DNA from: Opisthocomus hoazin
Taxonomy: Eukaryota > Chordata > Aves > Opisthocomiformes > Opisthocomidae
Direction: 5' to 3'
Length of the DNA: 64,000 nucleotides
Assembly: GCF_030867145.1 (NCBI RefSeq)
Contig: NC_134428.1
Location: forward strand, 6,944,001-7,008,000
The first letter of the stretch is position 1. Each line of letters begins with the position of its first letter. The position numbers and the translations under genes were made by a program. The notes under the pieces are model-generated. The model did not search any database. It was not told the DNA's origin and was given only the letters and a program-made list of their open reading frames with translations. Of this stretch, positions 1 to 12,870 are shown piece after piece.

Positions 1-2805
1 GTTTAAAAAAGGAAAAGGGAGAGGTCAAAATGTACTCGGCATGATTATGCACAAAACAGGAGACAAAAAGCATCAGAAAAAAAGCAGTTCAATTAATTAA
101 GAGGAGATGAATTCCAAAGTCCCTCATGACAGACTAAGCACAAACAGCTAAGAATTTCTGACAGAAAGTTGGAGTAGGAATGAAACTACAAAATCTCAAC
201 AAACACAGCCCCTGCACGAGCTTAGTTCACAAAGACCTGTTCTCCCAAAATGGAAGTGAAGAAATTCTATAGGATATAAATTTTCTCTACATATAAAATA
301 CAAAAAATATATGGTTTTTAAGTTATCCTGCTAGTACTGTCTGCAAGTTTTGTTTTCACTTCATAATGAAGAAAGCAGGCAAATAAATATTAAAAATCAC
401 TATTTTTTTCATGATAACAGAATCTTGAGGGAAAAAAAGTGACACAGATTCTGAAATGTCTCTCACGAGAGAACGATTTCTCCATAGCCATTTTTATAAC
501 TCATATTGCAAAACTGGTTGGTAAAGTAAGGCTATCTTGTGTGTCTAAAAATACAACTACTACCTGTAGAAGATGGATTTTCCTATTAGAAATCATTGTG
601 TTTGTTGGGGTAGTTTTAGTTGAGGTATAGCCCACATGTCCTAAGAAGTATTGTTCCAGCTCTGTTATCAACAGCTAGCTTCACAGTGTAAAGCACATGA
701 GCTTTTTAAAATCCCAGCCACTAACTTAGATGTTGGAATAGAACCTAAAAACATCTGAAATTCTAGATCTGTTTGAGGAAGGTTGAATACCGTTGAAAAT
801 GCTTTAGGGACCGTATTCAGGCCCACCCCTTCCCTCCCCTCACACGCTTACCTGGGTGTGTGGGAATGAGGAACCATAGCAGAGTACCTAACATGCTGTG
901 CTACCACTAACAGATGGGCAGAATTATAATTCAATATTCACTAGAAGTTTATCAGACATCAGTCAAAAGAAACTAGAACAAAGATTCTGTAAGTATAGTT
1001 TTGCCTCTTGCTGCTTTTCGGGGTTGCAGAGTTATTTTAACTGCTTGCAGCATAATTGGCTTTGTTTTCCAAAAATATTAAGCAAGAGATAGGAAGTTAT
1101 TCTGATGCTACTATGAATTAAAGACAATAATACTGATAATGAGAAAGATAAGCCACAAGTATATTACACATACATGCATATTTTAAAATCACTTCTCAAG
1201 AGCTCAGAAAACAGGGTGAAAAAATAGTAACACAACAAGCTGCAACTCCAGCTGTGAATGCCCCAGTGGTACCCCCTGGATCAGATCAGCTATCATACTG
1301 TGATTTCAATAATTCAGGAGGGGAATCATGAACAAGCTGTATGCCCTGAGTATGTGCTTAAAGCCAACAAAAGAATTAATGTGACAAGCAGTAGTCTAGT
1401 CTAACCTCTTGCAGAACAGTCACAGATTCTCTTTCACATCCCACTCCATGTGTGCTTGAACCAGAAAAAATATTTTTGAAAGCTATCCAAAATTTGGTAA
1501 TGTTTTCAAAAGAATCAAAAACGTAAGCAAAGCACCACAAGTCTGAAAGCAGAGGGAAATAAATATAGAAACCATAAAATATTAGTTTGCAACTTGTCAT
1601 CAAACTTAGAGATGGAGATACAGCGATACAAGGAGGGGGTTAGTTTATCTTCATAGCAGTACATGTGCTGTGAACATACTGTAAGGTGACTAATTCTCAT
1701 GGAGATCTTAAACTGAAAGGAGGATTGGCAAGAGCTGGATTAAGGGTACTTTGAGGGGAAAAACCAGACCGGCCAGTTGAAATGGGAGGAAATTTGTAAG
1801 TGAGGATATAGAGAATTGAGCATGGAGACACTGTGGTGCTGGAAGAAGTTAAAAGCCAATTACAGAGGAGCTGGCATGGTCTTCCGAGGAGAAGGAACTG
1901 AAGTCAATCCATACTTTATGCATGTTCACCTGTGCACTGTTAAAGAATGACATAATTTTTGCATCAAATCTGCAACTTTGCTACACCTCCCTTCCTAACA
2001 GGTAAAGACTAAGTGAGCTCCTTTGACAGCTGCCAATTCGCTTTACATAGCGAACTATTTTTGAGCATACATTGTTATTAAGCGCTGTTTCTGGTAATGA
2101 GCCAAAATTCATAAAGCAAAAGTGGAGACAACACTGAGATTAGTCACAGCCAGTGACAGGATGCAAGTATTTTGTCTGCTCTGCAATCTCCAGGATAATT
2201 TTCAGTGACAAAGAAACAAGTAAAATATTATTGCTGTATGCACAAAAAGATATTAGCAGGAAAATAATTACTATATAGAAACAAAATTATCAAGTCATTA
2301 TATATAACGAGAGGGACTGAAGAGGTAAACATGAAGCTATTTATGCATATTTTTGCTTCAGTTTAAATGCAGACTAGTATAGTTAAACTGGGTATTAGCT
2401 TAATGATCACATTTCATCCTCAGCGTGCCATCCAGAAATGGGACATTAGCCACCTGTGATGAAAAGCTATTAAGTCAGTAAGTGCAAAGAAAACTTTAAA
2501 AGAAGCCTGAAGTGGTAAAATGAGAAATGGGAGAATGCATTACATCTGGTGTCAATAGTTTCAGACAAATTGGTAAGGAATAGTATAAGGAAAACTAATT
2601 ATCAGCAAAAATCCTGCTGCTGTCACTTGATGTGAGTATATTGTTTACTGAGAAGCATATTGTGCTCGACAACCATTAGCTGGTTTAATTCTAATTTGGG
2701 GGTTTTGTTATCACCATTTTCGTAAAAGACAGAGGCATGGAGAAGGTGAGGTGTATCAGTAACACAAAGGGTCCCAAACCTATGCTGCAGGAACCCAAAA
2801 CTATG
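1..2805. other. AT-rich non-coding DNA, probable BMERB1 intron 1
   Basis: I see no exon, RNA gene or recognisable transposon here. The only open frames are short, many begin at non-ATG codons, and none resembles a known protein. The stretch is inferred to be intronic because BMERB1 exon 1 lies at 33.4 kb on the minus strand and its remaining exons are not in the window. Confidence 0.5.
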
Positions 2806-3925
2806 TCACAGAATCACAGAATCACAGAATGGTAGGGGTTGGCAGGGACCTCTGTGGGTCATCTAGTCCAACCCCCCTGCCGAAGCAGGGTCACCTATAG
2901 TAGGCTGTAGAGGACCTTGTCCAGGCGGGTCTGGAATATCTCCAGAGAAGGAGACTCCACAACCTCCCTGGGCAGCCTGGGCCAGGGCTCCGTCACCCTC
3001 AGAGGGAAGAAGTTCTTCCTCATGTTCAGATGGAACTTCCTGTGCTTCACTTTGTGCCCATTGCCCCTTGTCCTGTGGCTGGGCACCACTGAAAAGAGCT
3101 TAGCCCCATCCTCCTGACACCCACCCTTCAGATATTTGTAAGCATATATTAGGCCCCCTCTCAGCCTTCTCTTCTCCAGGCTGAACAAGCCCAGCTCCCT
3201 CAGCCTCTTCTCGTAGGAGAGATGCTCCAGTCCCCTCACCATTCTTGTAGCCCTCCGCTGGACTCTCTCCAGTAGCTCTTCATCTTTCTTGAACTGGGGA
3301 GCCCAGAAATGGACACAGTACTCCAGATGAGGCCTCACCAGGGCAGTGTAGACGGGAAGGAGAACCTCCTTCGACCTGCTGGCCACACTCTTCTTGATGC
3401 ACCCCAGGATCCCATTAGCTTTCTTGGCAGCCAGGGCACACTGCTGGCTCATGGTTAACCTGTCATCCACCAGGACACCCAGGTCCCTCTCTGCAGAGCT
3501 GCTCTCCAGCAGGTCCACCTCAAGCCTGTACTGATGCATGGGGTTGTTCCTCCCCAGGTGCAGGACCCTGCCCTTGCCCTTGTTGAACCTCATCAGGTTC
3601 CTCTCTGCCCAACTTTCCAGCCTGTCCAGGTCACGCTGAATGGCAGCACAGCCTTCTGGTGTATCTACCACACCTCCCAGTTTGGTGTCATCAGCAAACT
3701 TGCTGAGGGTACATTCTAACTCTTCATCCAGGTCGTTGATGAAGAAGTTAAAGAAGGCTGGGCCCAGTACTGACCCCTGAGGGACACCACTAGTTACCAG
3801 CCTGCAACTAGACACAGCGCCACTGACGACAACCCTCTGAGTTCTGCCATTCAGCCAGTTCTCAATCCACTTCACTGACCACTCATCCAGCCCATACTTC
3901 CTGAGCTTCCCTAGGAGGATATTAT
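2806..3925 (-). mobile_element. CR1 LINE, 5'-truncated, with 3' tail
   Basis: This is a minus-strand CR1 non-LTR retrotransposon. Its 3' end is marked on the plus strand by three tandem copies of an 8-bp unit (tcacagaa) at 2806-2830. The canonical CR1 3' region follows, then coding sequence for the C-terminal half of ORF2. Homology stops abruptly near 3925, which is the usual 5' truncation of target-primed reverse transcription. The element is in sense orientation with BMERB1, whose first intron probably contains it. The 5' boundary is accurate to roughly 10 bp. Confidence 0.93.
2895..3925 (-). pseudogene. CR1 ORF2 reverse transcriptase, C-terminal fragment
   Basis: The frame encodes the later part of CR1 reverse transcriptase. 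It shows the RT motif [10 protein letters not shown], then FADDTKLGG, whose FADD is the catalytic Y/F-x-DD box. After that come the thumb and C-terminal region, with HLEYCVHFW and an arginine-rich [10 protein letters not shown] segment. The frame stays open for more than 320 codons with no stop or frameshift up to its natural terminator. It also continues upstream of 3875 (KYGLDEWS context) to the truncation point. The endonuclease domain, the RT palm N-terminus and ORF1 are absent, so the copy cannot move on its own. The lack of stops suggests a fairly recent insertion. There is no evidence that it is expressed as a host protein. Confidence 0.9.
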
Positions 3926-6900
3926 GTCATTGTTATTCTGGTGGCATCCACATACTGAACAGCAATCAGATCTTTACTCCATGAACACCTAAAGCAGTAT
4001 GCAGGCAATTTGCAGTCTAGAGGCAGTAAGAACTGAGAGATGAGTTGCTTATGGAGACACAGCAAGTCTGTGGCAGAGCCACTACAAGGTCTGCTGGATC
4101 CCAGTGTCTCTTCAGGACATTGTTTATCCTTTTTCTTGGTTGTGCATCTGTTGCTGTTGGAAAGAGTCACTCAGCCTTGAAGAGTCAATGCAGTCATTTA
4201 GCAACAGAAGGGCTCCAGCACAGGTAAGGGTAATGGCCCAGCAATTCTGCCACTTTTTTTCATCTTTGACATAGATGAACCATCTTAAATGAGACCCTGT
4301 GTTTGGTTGAATCCATGACTGCTGAGAGCTCTTTAAAGGACTGCAGAACAAATCAGCTGCATGGCTTCTCTAATGTGGACACACCACTCAGCAACAAGCC
4401 TGACTGCTCAACCCACTCAGTTACAGTGCTTCAGTTGAAAATTATTTTAAGTCATTGTTGTCCTGGATTAGTTTCAAACCGAGCAATTTGAGGTCTGTTT
4501 CCGTTCCCTTAAACTGTCCAATAATAAGGTAACACTTGTTCAAATACTGTTAATGGCTAAGTTTTGTTCCAAATCTGAGTCAGCACTTTTGCGGCTTTCT
4601 CAAGAATTCAGTGAAATTCTCAAATAAATCCTTTTTCACTCAAGTATATTAAATGTTAATAGACCATGGTGCAGTAAGTGCACTCTTCATGCTATGTCAG
4701 CTATCAAAATCACAACTTTCAAGATGAACATTAGTTGATGAGCCAAAGCAGATGTAAGCAGGAGGCACATGTTAGAGACAGATGAGGGGAGAACCAGATT
4801 GTGCAACTTCAAAACAGCAGGCTTGGTGGAAATAGTCACATAATGCAGAAAAACAAATCATTATAATACAAAATATTCCAGATAAAAAATGTTCACGTGA
4901 AAAGAATCAGATGATTCCTATAGTTTGTCACTAGCTTGTCACCTGGAGATACAAGTGACTAGTCTAGTAGCCAGGCCTTTTAAGATACCTTTTATTGTTG
5001 CCTCAAATGTATTCAGAGGCCCAGCATTTGTTTTTTTTCCTCTTTGATTTAACCCATCTGGAGCAAGATGCAGTGGCCAATAACTAACCTGTGCAGAAAA
5101 AAAACTACATCTAATTGCTTATTCCTAATCTAGTCTGCTGCAGCATTCTATTACTGGGAATCCTAACAACGACTAAATGACTAAAATTGGCATGTGTGTG
5201 GAATGGTATTTATTTCATGTGTTATGCTGGAATTACCATATAAATATAGCTAATAGCGAAATACAATACAAACAGCTGCAACATATTTTGTTCCTGGCTT
5301 CCCTAACAGGCAGGCAACATTGTGCAATTTAAAATGGGTAGACTGGTGGAAAGGGAGAAGGTGGCACACGATGGTACCAGTCTGGAAGTGACCTGACTGT
5401 CATGGTGCTGAGTACATCCCACCACTCTTGCTGGTCTGACTGCCTGGACTCAGGACTGTGTTGGATGTGGTGCAGGTGTCTGGCCTTGAGAAGCCTCAGC
5501 AGAGGCTCCCCCTCCTTTTGCTCAGAAGCAGATTTCAAGCTGAGATTCCAGCCCTTGGTCCTTGCTCTGTCCTTGGCGACCCAGACTTGACTTCCCACTT
5601 GACCTCAGGCCTGCCTTGTACTAGGGATTTGCCTGGAGATCTGGACTGTGGCTGACCCTGATTGTTGTCACCAGATCTGCTCTGCTTTCCTTGCTCAGGT
5701 ACCATTGGGCTGCACCCTTGCCAGTGAGTACACTGCCCCTGCCTGCCTTGTTACGACTCGCAGCATGGGGCTTGCCTACCCTTTCCAAGCTGCCAGCCCT
5801 TCCTGTACCCAACACTGATCCTCCACCTACAGTTATTAATGGAAATACTCCTCATGACCGCAGTGAAACCTGGACAAAGTCTCACTTCACTTTCTTTTGA
5901 TGATTTCTGGAAAAATTCCAAAGGAATCTGCATATATAGACTGTGGGAACCAGGATCAGATCACTGCACATCTGTTTCAAACAGCAGTGCACAGGCGTAT
6001 TCCCTGCTTCTAAGTGCATGACATAAACTCAATGCTTCACAATCTCTCCATCCATGAACAATGTTATGATGAATATTTTTGTACTGCCTGTAGGTCCCGG
6101 TGCCTCTGAGATAGAGGCCACTCTACATGCATCCCAGGAATCAGTTCTCATCCTGCTGCAGAGTACAGTCCACAGTCCATTTCAGTGGGTTATTTTAGAA
6201 AATGCTGTATCCTCCTCTCCTCCGTCAAGGCAATTTCTTCCCTCTGCTTCTCAATGGGCCCTCCTGTTTCATCTCTTGCACTAAAAACGGACTGGTGATG
6301 ACATCCAACTTAGTAAAAGTTGGAATCATGTTGCTGGTTGTATCAGGGCTCAGTAACCAGCTAACAGGCTACACTGAGGCAACAGGAGCGCACATACCTG
6401 ACGAGCTTTAATGCCGGGGAAAAAGTAGTTTCTAAAGACAATAGTAGTGCGCAGAGGCACAAAAACTAATGTTCTACTCCCCACAGATGTGCTGAAGATC
6501 TCAGAATCACTTTGCTTCCACTGCCATCAATAGCACTGAATTCTGGAGATGACACAGCTGAATTTTGCTTCTAGCCGGGAGATGAAATATTTTTCTTCTC
6601 TTACTGTGCCGTTACAGCTTTTCCATCCCTGTTACTACTTCTCCATGGGTTGAGCAACACAGTTACTTATTCTGGAGTCACTGGCATGTAGAGCCATTAA
6701 ATGCACTGTGAGCTGACACAAACTGAGCACATATACTTCACAGGTTGCTAAGTGTCCTTTGTCCCTGCAAGTAATGGTGGCCAGAAACTTTCTGACAAAA
6801 CTGAGTCTGCTAGAAAATGCCAGAGAAGTGGCATTCAGAGTATTTGGGGGATAACATCTTGGATTCAGTACATTTACTATGAAGTCAAAAGGAATGCCTG

Positions 6901-7878
6901 TGTGCAAAGAGCCTGGTTTCCTATCAGTGCATGAGGATCCGGAGCAGCTTTGCAGTTCTGGAGATGTTAAATTCTCCACAAAACCCTGGAAGCAGAAGTT
7001 TCAACTGCAGTGCAGTTCCCAGGTGCACAGGAGGTAATCTTGGAGCCCTGAAATCCTGGCTTAAACTAGGCATCAAAGATTCCAGTATTTTTGCCAGACA
7101 GCAGGGCACCTAGAAGTCCCAAAGCTGTTTTTTCACATGCTCCAGGTCTCAGGGTGAACTTCTGGGCTGATTTATTCCCCTTACAGCTTGGCGTTGCAAC
7201 AGGCAGCTGTGAAATCTGGCAGCCCTAGGGAACCCCTTTGGCAGGAAGGAACCAGAGATGCATACTGAAAGCTGATTAAATGCCAGGATCTCAGGGAATG
7301 CCACAGCCACCAACTACCCTGCTTGCCAACAGTCATTTGGGGAAGGAGAAAAAGATCACTTATGTTCTGACATAAACTGCTAGACTAGAGCAATCCCTTC
7401 ACATCTGTGGTCCATTCAGCAACTTCTCAGTCAAGAGATCAGAAATTCTTGTTTGCAGAAAGACACTCTGGTACAACCTGTACAGAAGCACAACATTTCT
7501 CTGAGATGATTGAAATGACTTACCACACATTTAAACTTGCTGTTTGTGGGAGGAGAGAAAATTCTACTTTCATAGTAATGGTTAGAATCACTGGGAAAAG
7601 CACTGTTGCAGCATTGGCTGTGGTGAAAATATTTTTATTTTGCAACTGGAGAGAATAAAAAAACCACTTCCTACCATCCTTTAGGACAATAGCTGCTTTT
7701 GCACACAATGCTTATGGAAACAGATTAACTTTTTCTGTCATCAAAATGAAAATCTTCTGATTGTAGGACATATTAACAGCATTACTAAAGACCAGGAAAG
7801 GCACAAGCAACCTAAAAAGACATATTTATTATACGGCAAATACACCAATTTTTGGTAGGTTTTGTTTCAAATTTTGCT

Positions 7879-7917
7879 GAATTGATTTGTTGAATTAATC
7901 TGCTGAATTAATTTGTC
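7879..7917. repeat. Three tandem copies of a 13-bp unit
   Basis: Units at 7879-7891, 7892-7904 and 7905-7917 share the pattern GAATTRATYTGYY and differ at only a few bases. It is a short minisatellite in non-coding DNA with no visible function. Confidence 0.8.
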
Positions 7918-8438
7918 AAACTAATCAACCTTTGGAAGAAGTCATATATAGATACTATGATTATTTCTTTTGCTCTATTCATCTGCCTGTTCTCATTCAG
8001 TATTTGACCATCTCTCAGTCTTCTTTAGTATTCAACACTGAATATCAAAGATAATCTGTTTCTGTAATATCTGAAATTACTACTTCCTGTTTTCTAATAA
8101 TAGGCTATCATGACTTAATGAGTATGTGCAGTTTATGCACAGCTTGAATCTGTTATAACTTCAATGTATTTTCTGCCATCTTTGAACATTCTGATCAGTA
8201 TTCTTTAAGCACATGTAAATAACTGCAAAATGCTAAATAAAACAAAACTGGAGTTTTCTTTTATGCAGAAACCTTAGCAGTAAGCTCTACATCATACAGA
8301 CTCTGTAGGGGAAAAAGCAGCTGGGGTGAGTGGACAGGAAAGTGTGAATTTGTCTTGTGGAGGTGATTAGCTCCGCAGGTGCCTTCTCCTAACCCAAGGC
8401 TCACTGAAGTTAACAGGAGTCTTTCACTTCAGCCTATT

Positions 8439-8466
8439 TTTTTTTCTCCTTTTTTTTTTTTTTTTA
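8439..8466. repeat. Poly(T)/pyrimidine tract
   Basis: A T-rich run interrupted only by CTCC. No target duplication or retroposed body is evident next to it. It is most simply read as a homopolymer tract in intronic DNA. Confidence 0.7.
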
Positions 8467-9266
8467 ATGTGTCATACTTAACTTGCCCTTCCAGGCATGC
8501 AGCTATTTTTGCCTTTGAAGAAGAAGAAGAATTTTGAAAAAGTCTGGGAACTTCAGACTTGGCTTTTCAGAAATCTGTAGAAATCGGTTGGTATTCTGTG
8601 TCTAAAACTGACTAACAACCTGATGAATTTTGTGGCACTGGGATGTGACATGCTAGGTCAATGCTGAGGGAAAAAAGAATGCCAGAAAAAAGCAAAATAG
8701 TGAGACAGAACTGATATTCATAATTTTGTTGAATTCAACAGAATTTGGACTAGTCTTTAAACCACCACATGGTAACAAAAAAAAATCCAGTTGCCAAAAA
8801 CCACCAGAGTTTATTCTGTTTGCCACATCGTTTCCTTCCAAAGTGTATTAAACCATCTGATGTGACTGGAGATGGCTCTGTTCAAACAGTCAGCTGTGGT
8901 CTGAGTGCAATAGGACAACTATAATATCGAGATTTATTTTGTCCAGGTCATGAACACTTTTTTTTAAATTATCACAGATTTACAGTCTAGATATATTACA
9001 GCCTCAGTTTCCACTTCAGAAGCGTCTCACTCACACTCCACCATATGACCCAATTTTAAAATTAAATCAGCAGAGAATGAGACGCACCGTGTGCAATTGC
9101 CCACTGCACTTCCAGAATCACTGCCCTGTCTGTTCCATATCGAAGAGCCTCTTGTTATAAAAAGATTCTTTTAGTTGCTTATCCTGTACTTTCTTGTTCT
9201 TATCTTCAAGCTTTGACCTTTTATTTTTCATTATTTACCTTTGTAAAAAGCCTGTCGGCAACAGTC

Positions 9267-9363
9267 TATTCTTTTCCATTTCAGGCTTTTGTACACTGTG
9301 GTCTCACTGAGATTTGTATTCTTTTCCATTTCAGGCTTTTGTACTGTGGTCTCACTGAGATTT
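9267..9363. repeat. Tandem duplication of a ~50-bp segment
   Basis: Copy 1 spans 9267-9316 (50 bp) and copy 2 spans 9317-9363 (47 bp). They are identical except for a 3-bp difference near the middle. Each copy contains a pyrimidine-rich stretch ending in TTTCAG, which looks like a plus-strand splice acceptor. The near identity implies a recent duplication. Confidence 0.9.
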
Positions 9364-12300
9364 CTCTTGAAATAGAAACGCCAGATTCACAGTGTTGAAC
9401 ATTAACTCCTTCCTTTAACTCTCAAAGTCCTTTTGGTTTCTGTGGTATCATACTCAAAGTACTGCACACAAGGATTCCTTTGATGTCTGATGTAAGAAAG
9501 TGCCTGTGCCTTCCCAGTGCCCAAACGAGATTCTTAGTTGCTTTGCATCTTTTATGCTGTACGTCTCTAGATCATAGTGGTATTGCACTGAAGAAAGGCT
9601 GGCTTAAATAAAGAACCTGAAAGAGATCTTGCTTTGAGTTTTCTAATTCAACTACATATTCCCAAGCAGAAACAGACCTTCAGGCAGTAAAGTGATAGCT
9701 GGTTAAGGATGGTCTTCAGTACTTTGCTAACTAGAAATTTTATGGTAATGATGGTTACAACTTTCTATTTTAGGGACCATTTTCTGCCCTTGTTCCCTAT
9801 TTAAAGATATATATCAGCACAAGTCCATAATGATAAGATCTATAAAGATACTGCCTCTCAAAAAAAGCATCAGTAAAATTGTCTTGTTTGTTATCCTGAA
9901 AAATTTATAAACAGTAATTATTCTTGGCTTTGTGTTTTGTCAATTTATGACAGTTCCAATTTCCTATGTGGGTAATTATGCAACCCCTTAATCTGACACT
10001 TCCCCTGGGAAAATCTCTCCCTAGTCTAAGAAACTGCTCCGTGCATGGATGACTTATTTTTGGTTGTAATGATATCCTGAAAAAACAGCTCATCTCTCAA
10101 TAGCTGTTCATCCTCCTCTGACAATGAAGACCCTGTGGATTTGCACCAGTCTGGAGTTCTTGCAGAAACCTAATGTGTTGTATAGGACTTAATGTGATAT
10201 TCAGACCTAACGTATGTTAAAATCTATTACTGCTGTCCCATATTTTCTAATTCCACAGAACAATTCCATTTGTTCTATCTCGGACTTAAGCTTTCAGATT
10301 TCAGCATTCTCCCAACTTTTGATGCTGTCAGAATTGTGCTACTCATCTGCTTGTGCAGATGGAGATTTTGGTAGCCAAGAGGAAAGGATCAAGGACAGGG
10401 GAAAGGATTGTTTATGTTAAATGATAATGACTGGTGTAAAATTAACTAGAGGTAAAAAATAATCATAGACTGGAAACTAGTAACTATCCAAAGCAGTAAC
10501 ATTCTGAAGCAGTCTTTCAAGTAGGATATTGGGGGAAAGACACCAAAGACATTTTAAACTAAGATCAGAACATACGGATCTTTAAAGGGTCTGTCCTCAC
10601 TTTGTGGGAGACAAAACCAGAAACGCCCTCTGAACAAGCTCAGGTATTGTATGATTCTCTGCAGTTGCAGGAGGGTGGACTCAATAAGTAGAAAAAATTA
10701 ATTTGACTGTTATCTGCGGCTTTACTTTTTAAGGTAGGATTTAGCTTTTTGAGGTCCAGTGTCCTCTGCAGCTAGATACTGCACACACAAAGATTCCAGA
10801 CTTTCTCCATATTCAAAGTCGTAAGGATCCATCCTGTCAAATTAAGCCATCACTTCAAGACAGTGAATCACCTCTGCTTTCATATTCTTCCATCTGGACC
10901 TAAGGGTGTTTGCTTATGCAAGGAACTGACTCAGTACAATAGGACAATTTGCCACCTAATTATCTGTAACTAGAATAACTTCATTTCTAGCTGTAAATCT
11001 GTGTATGATTTGGTGCTGGTTTATAGCACTATCATGATTTACATGTATTTTTTTTTCTACTATTCAGAGTTCTACTAGCTTTCTCTATTTCTAAATCATG
11101 TGTTTGATCTGTGACTCACAATACCCTGGATAGCCTGCTAAACAGTCAATTTTAGGGGGAGAGGGAGGACTTTTTCTCAGTACTACCCCCTCTGGCAGTA
11201 GTTTAAAAGCTAATACAAACCATATTTACAGATCAGGAAACAGAATTTCAGCACTAACAGCAATAAATGCCTAAGGAGTCAGAACTTAATACTGAACTAA
11301 ATGTTTCTTTGAAAATACAAGAATAATATAACTTCCTATTAAAGTCTTCCCACAAACAATGAAACAAAAGCCCCAGGCCTGATTTGATTGTGCCATCACA
11401 TTAAGTAAAAAATACAGATTTTTTTTTTTTTTATATGATTGAAATTTGCAGAAAGTGCTTCTGGTGTAAGTAAATTCAGGGTATGCAGAAGTATGTCCAC
11501 TATGCATAAATTACCCTAATGACACTCACAGATTGGGTCTTTAAAACCCTTAGGGGCTTTGACACTCCAATTACAGGGCTCAACCTTGCTACTTTGAAGT
11601 TGATTCCAAGACTGTGTCTAGGCAATTTGTATGCCCCAGCCAATTTCCATTACAGTCAATGATAACAAGGTTGCACACATCTCTTCAGCCTGTTAGACGG
11701 CAAATGCATAAAAATGAGGAAAACAGAATAATGAAAACAGCAAAGGGAGTTTGGAATGAATGTCTTTTTATAAAATCCTTTTTAAACTCAAGTCTCATTG
11801 AATTAAGAAACCCCAGAGATATTATTTGTGGATTCACATGTGATTCTCCTCCACTCAGCTGAAACCAAATCCTCCATTTTAATATAAATTGCAGCTCTGA
11901 GTTGAGACAGTTTTCAAATATCCAGATTCTAAATTTGGCAGTTTTCACTTTTTTTTTCTTATGGTGGCTGTGATAAGGTCACTACAGTTCACACCCTCAG
12001 ATGCAAGCTGGTCTGCAAGTGACTGCTCAGTACCCAGCTTACTATCATCTGAATAGAGTTCCTATCACACATCAGACATAAAAATCTAGCAACAGAGGGT
12101 GTCTTTACTGGTGTCTCAGATAAACTGACAGAGTGGAAAAAGGACTTGCTCACCTACAGAAAATTTTCAGAGCAATTACAGCATGCTGGAAGTGCATCAT
12201 CATGATTGGTGTGACCACTTCAGACTTCAGTTTCCAGCGTCCCCAGGCGCCTGAACTGAGCCACAAACTCTCTTCAAGACTAGTACAGTCCATTTGCAAA

Positions 12301-12845
12301 ATAGCCTGCGGTACCTCATCCGGCCATTTCTGTTGTATATAAAGAAGGATTAAGTGGGTTTGAGTGGGACTTAAAGAAAAGCTGTCCATATAATTAGGTC
12401 TGCAGAGAATTATGACAGACTTAAAGTACTGTAATAGAATTGTGCAAGAACATTTTCCAGACTTCCTACTGTTATTTCCAATTTTAAATAAACTCTAGTT
12501 TGGGTATCAGTACCATATTCCTTGTTGCCAGATGCTCTGACAACAGAATTTTTCACACATTTGGCTGGTGGCTTTGGGTGAGGTGTGAAAGCAATTTCCC
12601 CCAGACTAGATTACACGTCAGTCTGAAACTAAGCAACCTAATTTGTCCTGCTGTAAGTGAAACAAGAGTGGCATTTTTCTACCTCTTTCTAGGAGATGTA
12701 CCACTGTGTATTTCACATCAGTAATTCTCCTATTGACCTAACCTGACAGAAGGGTGCCCTCAGTATCCCAGTAGGTCTAAAACCAGAAGCTTCTCCTAAT
12801 ACTGTGTACTTTTGGTTTCTCTCTTCTCTTTCCCCCTAAACACAG

Positions 12846-12870
12846 ATAAATAAATAAATACATAAATGAA
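12846..12870. repeat. (TAAA)n-like microsatellite
   Basis: About six imperfect units of a four-base A-rich repeat in non-coding DNA. Confidence 0.7.
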
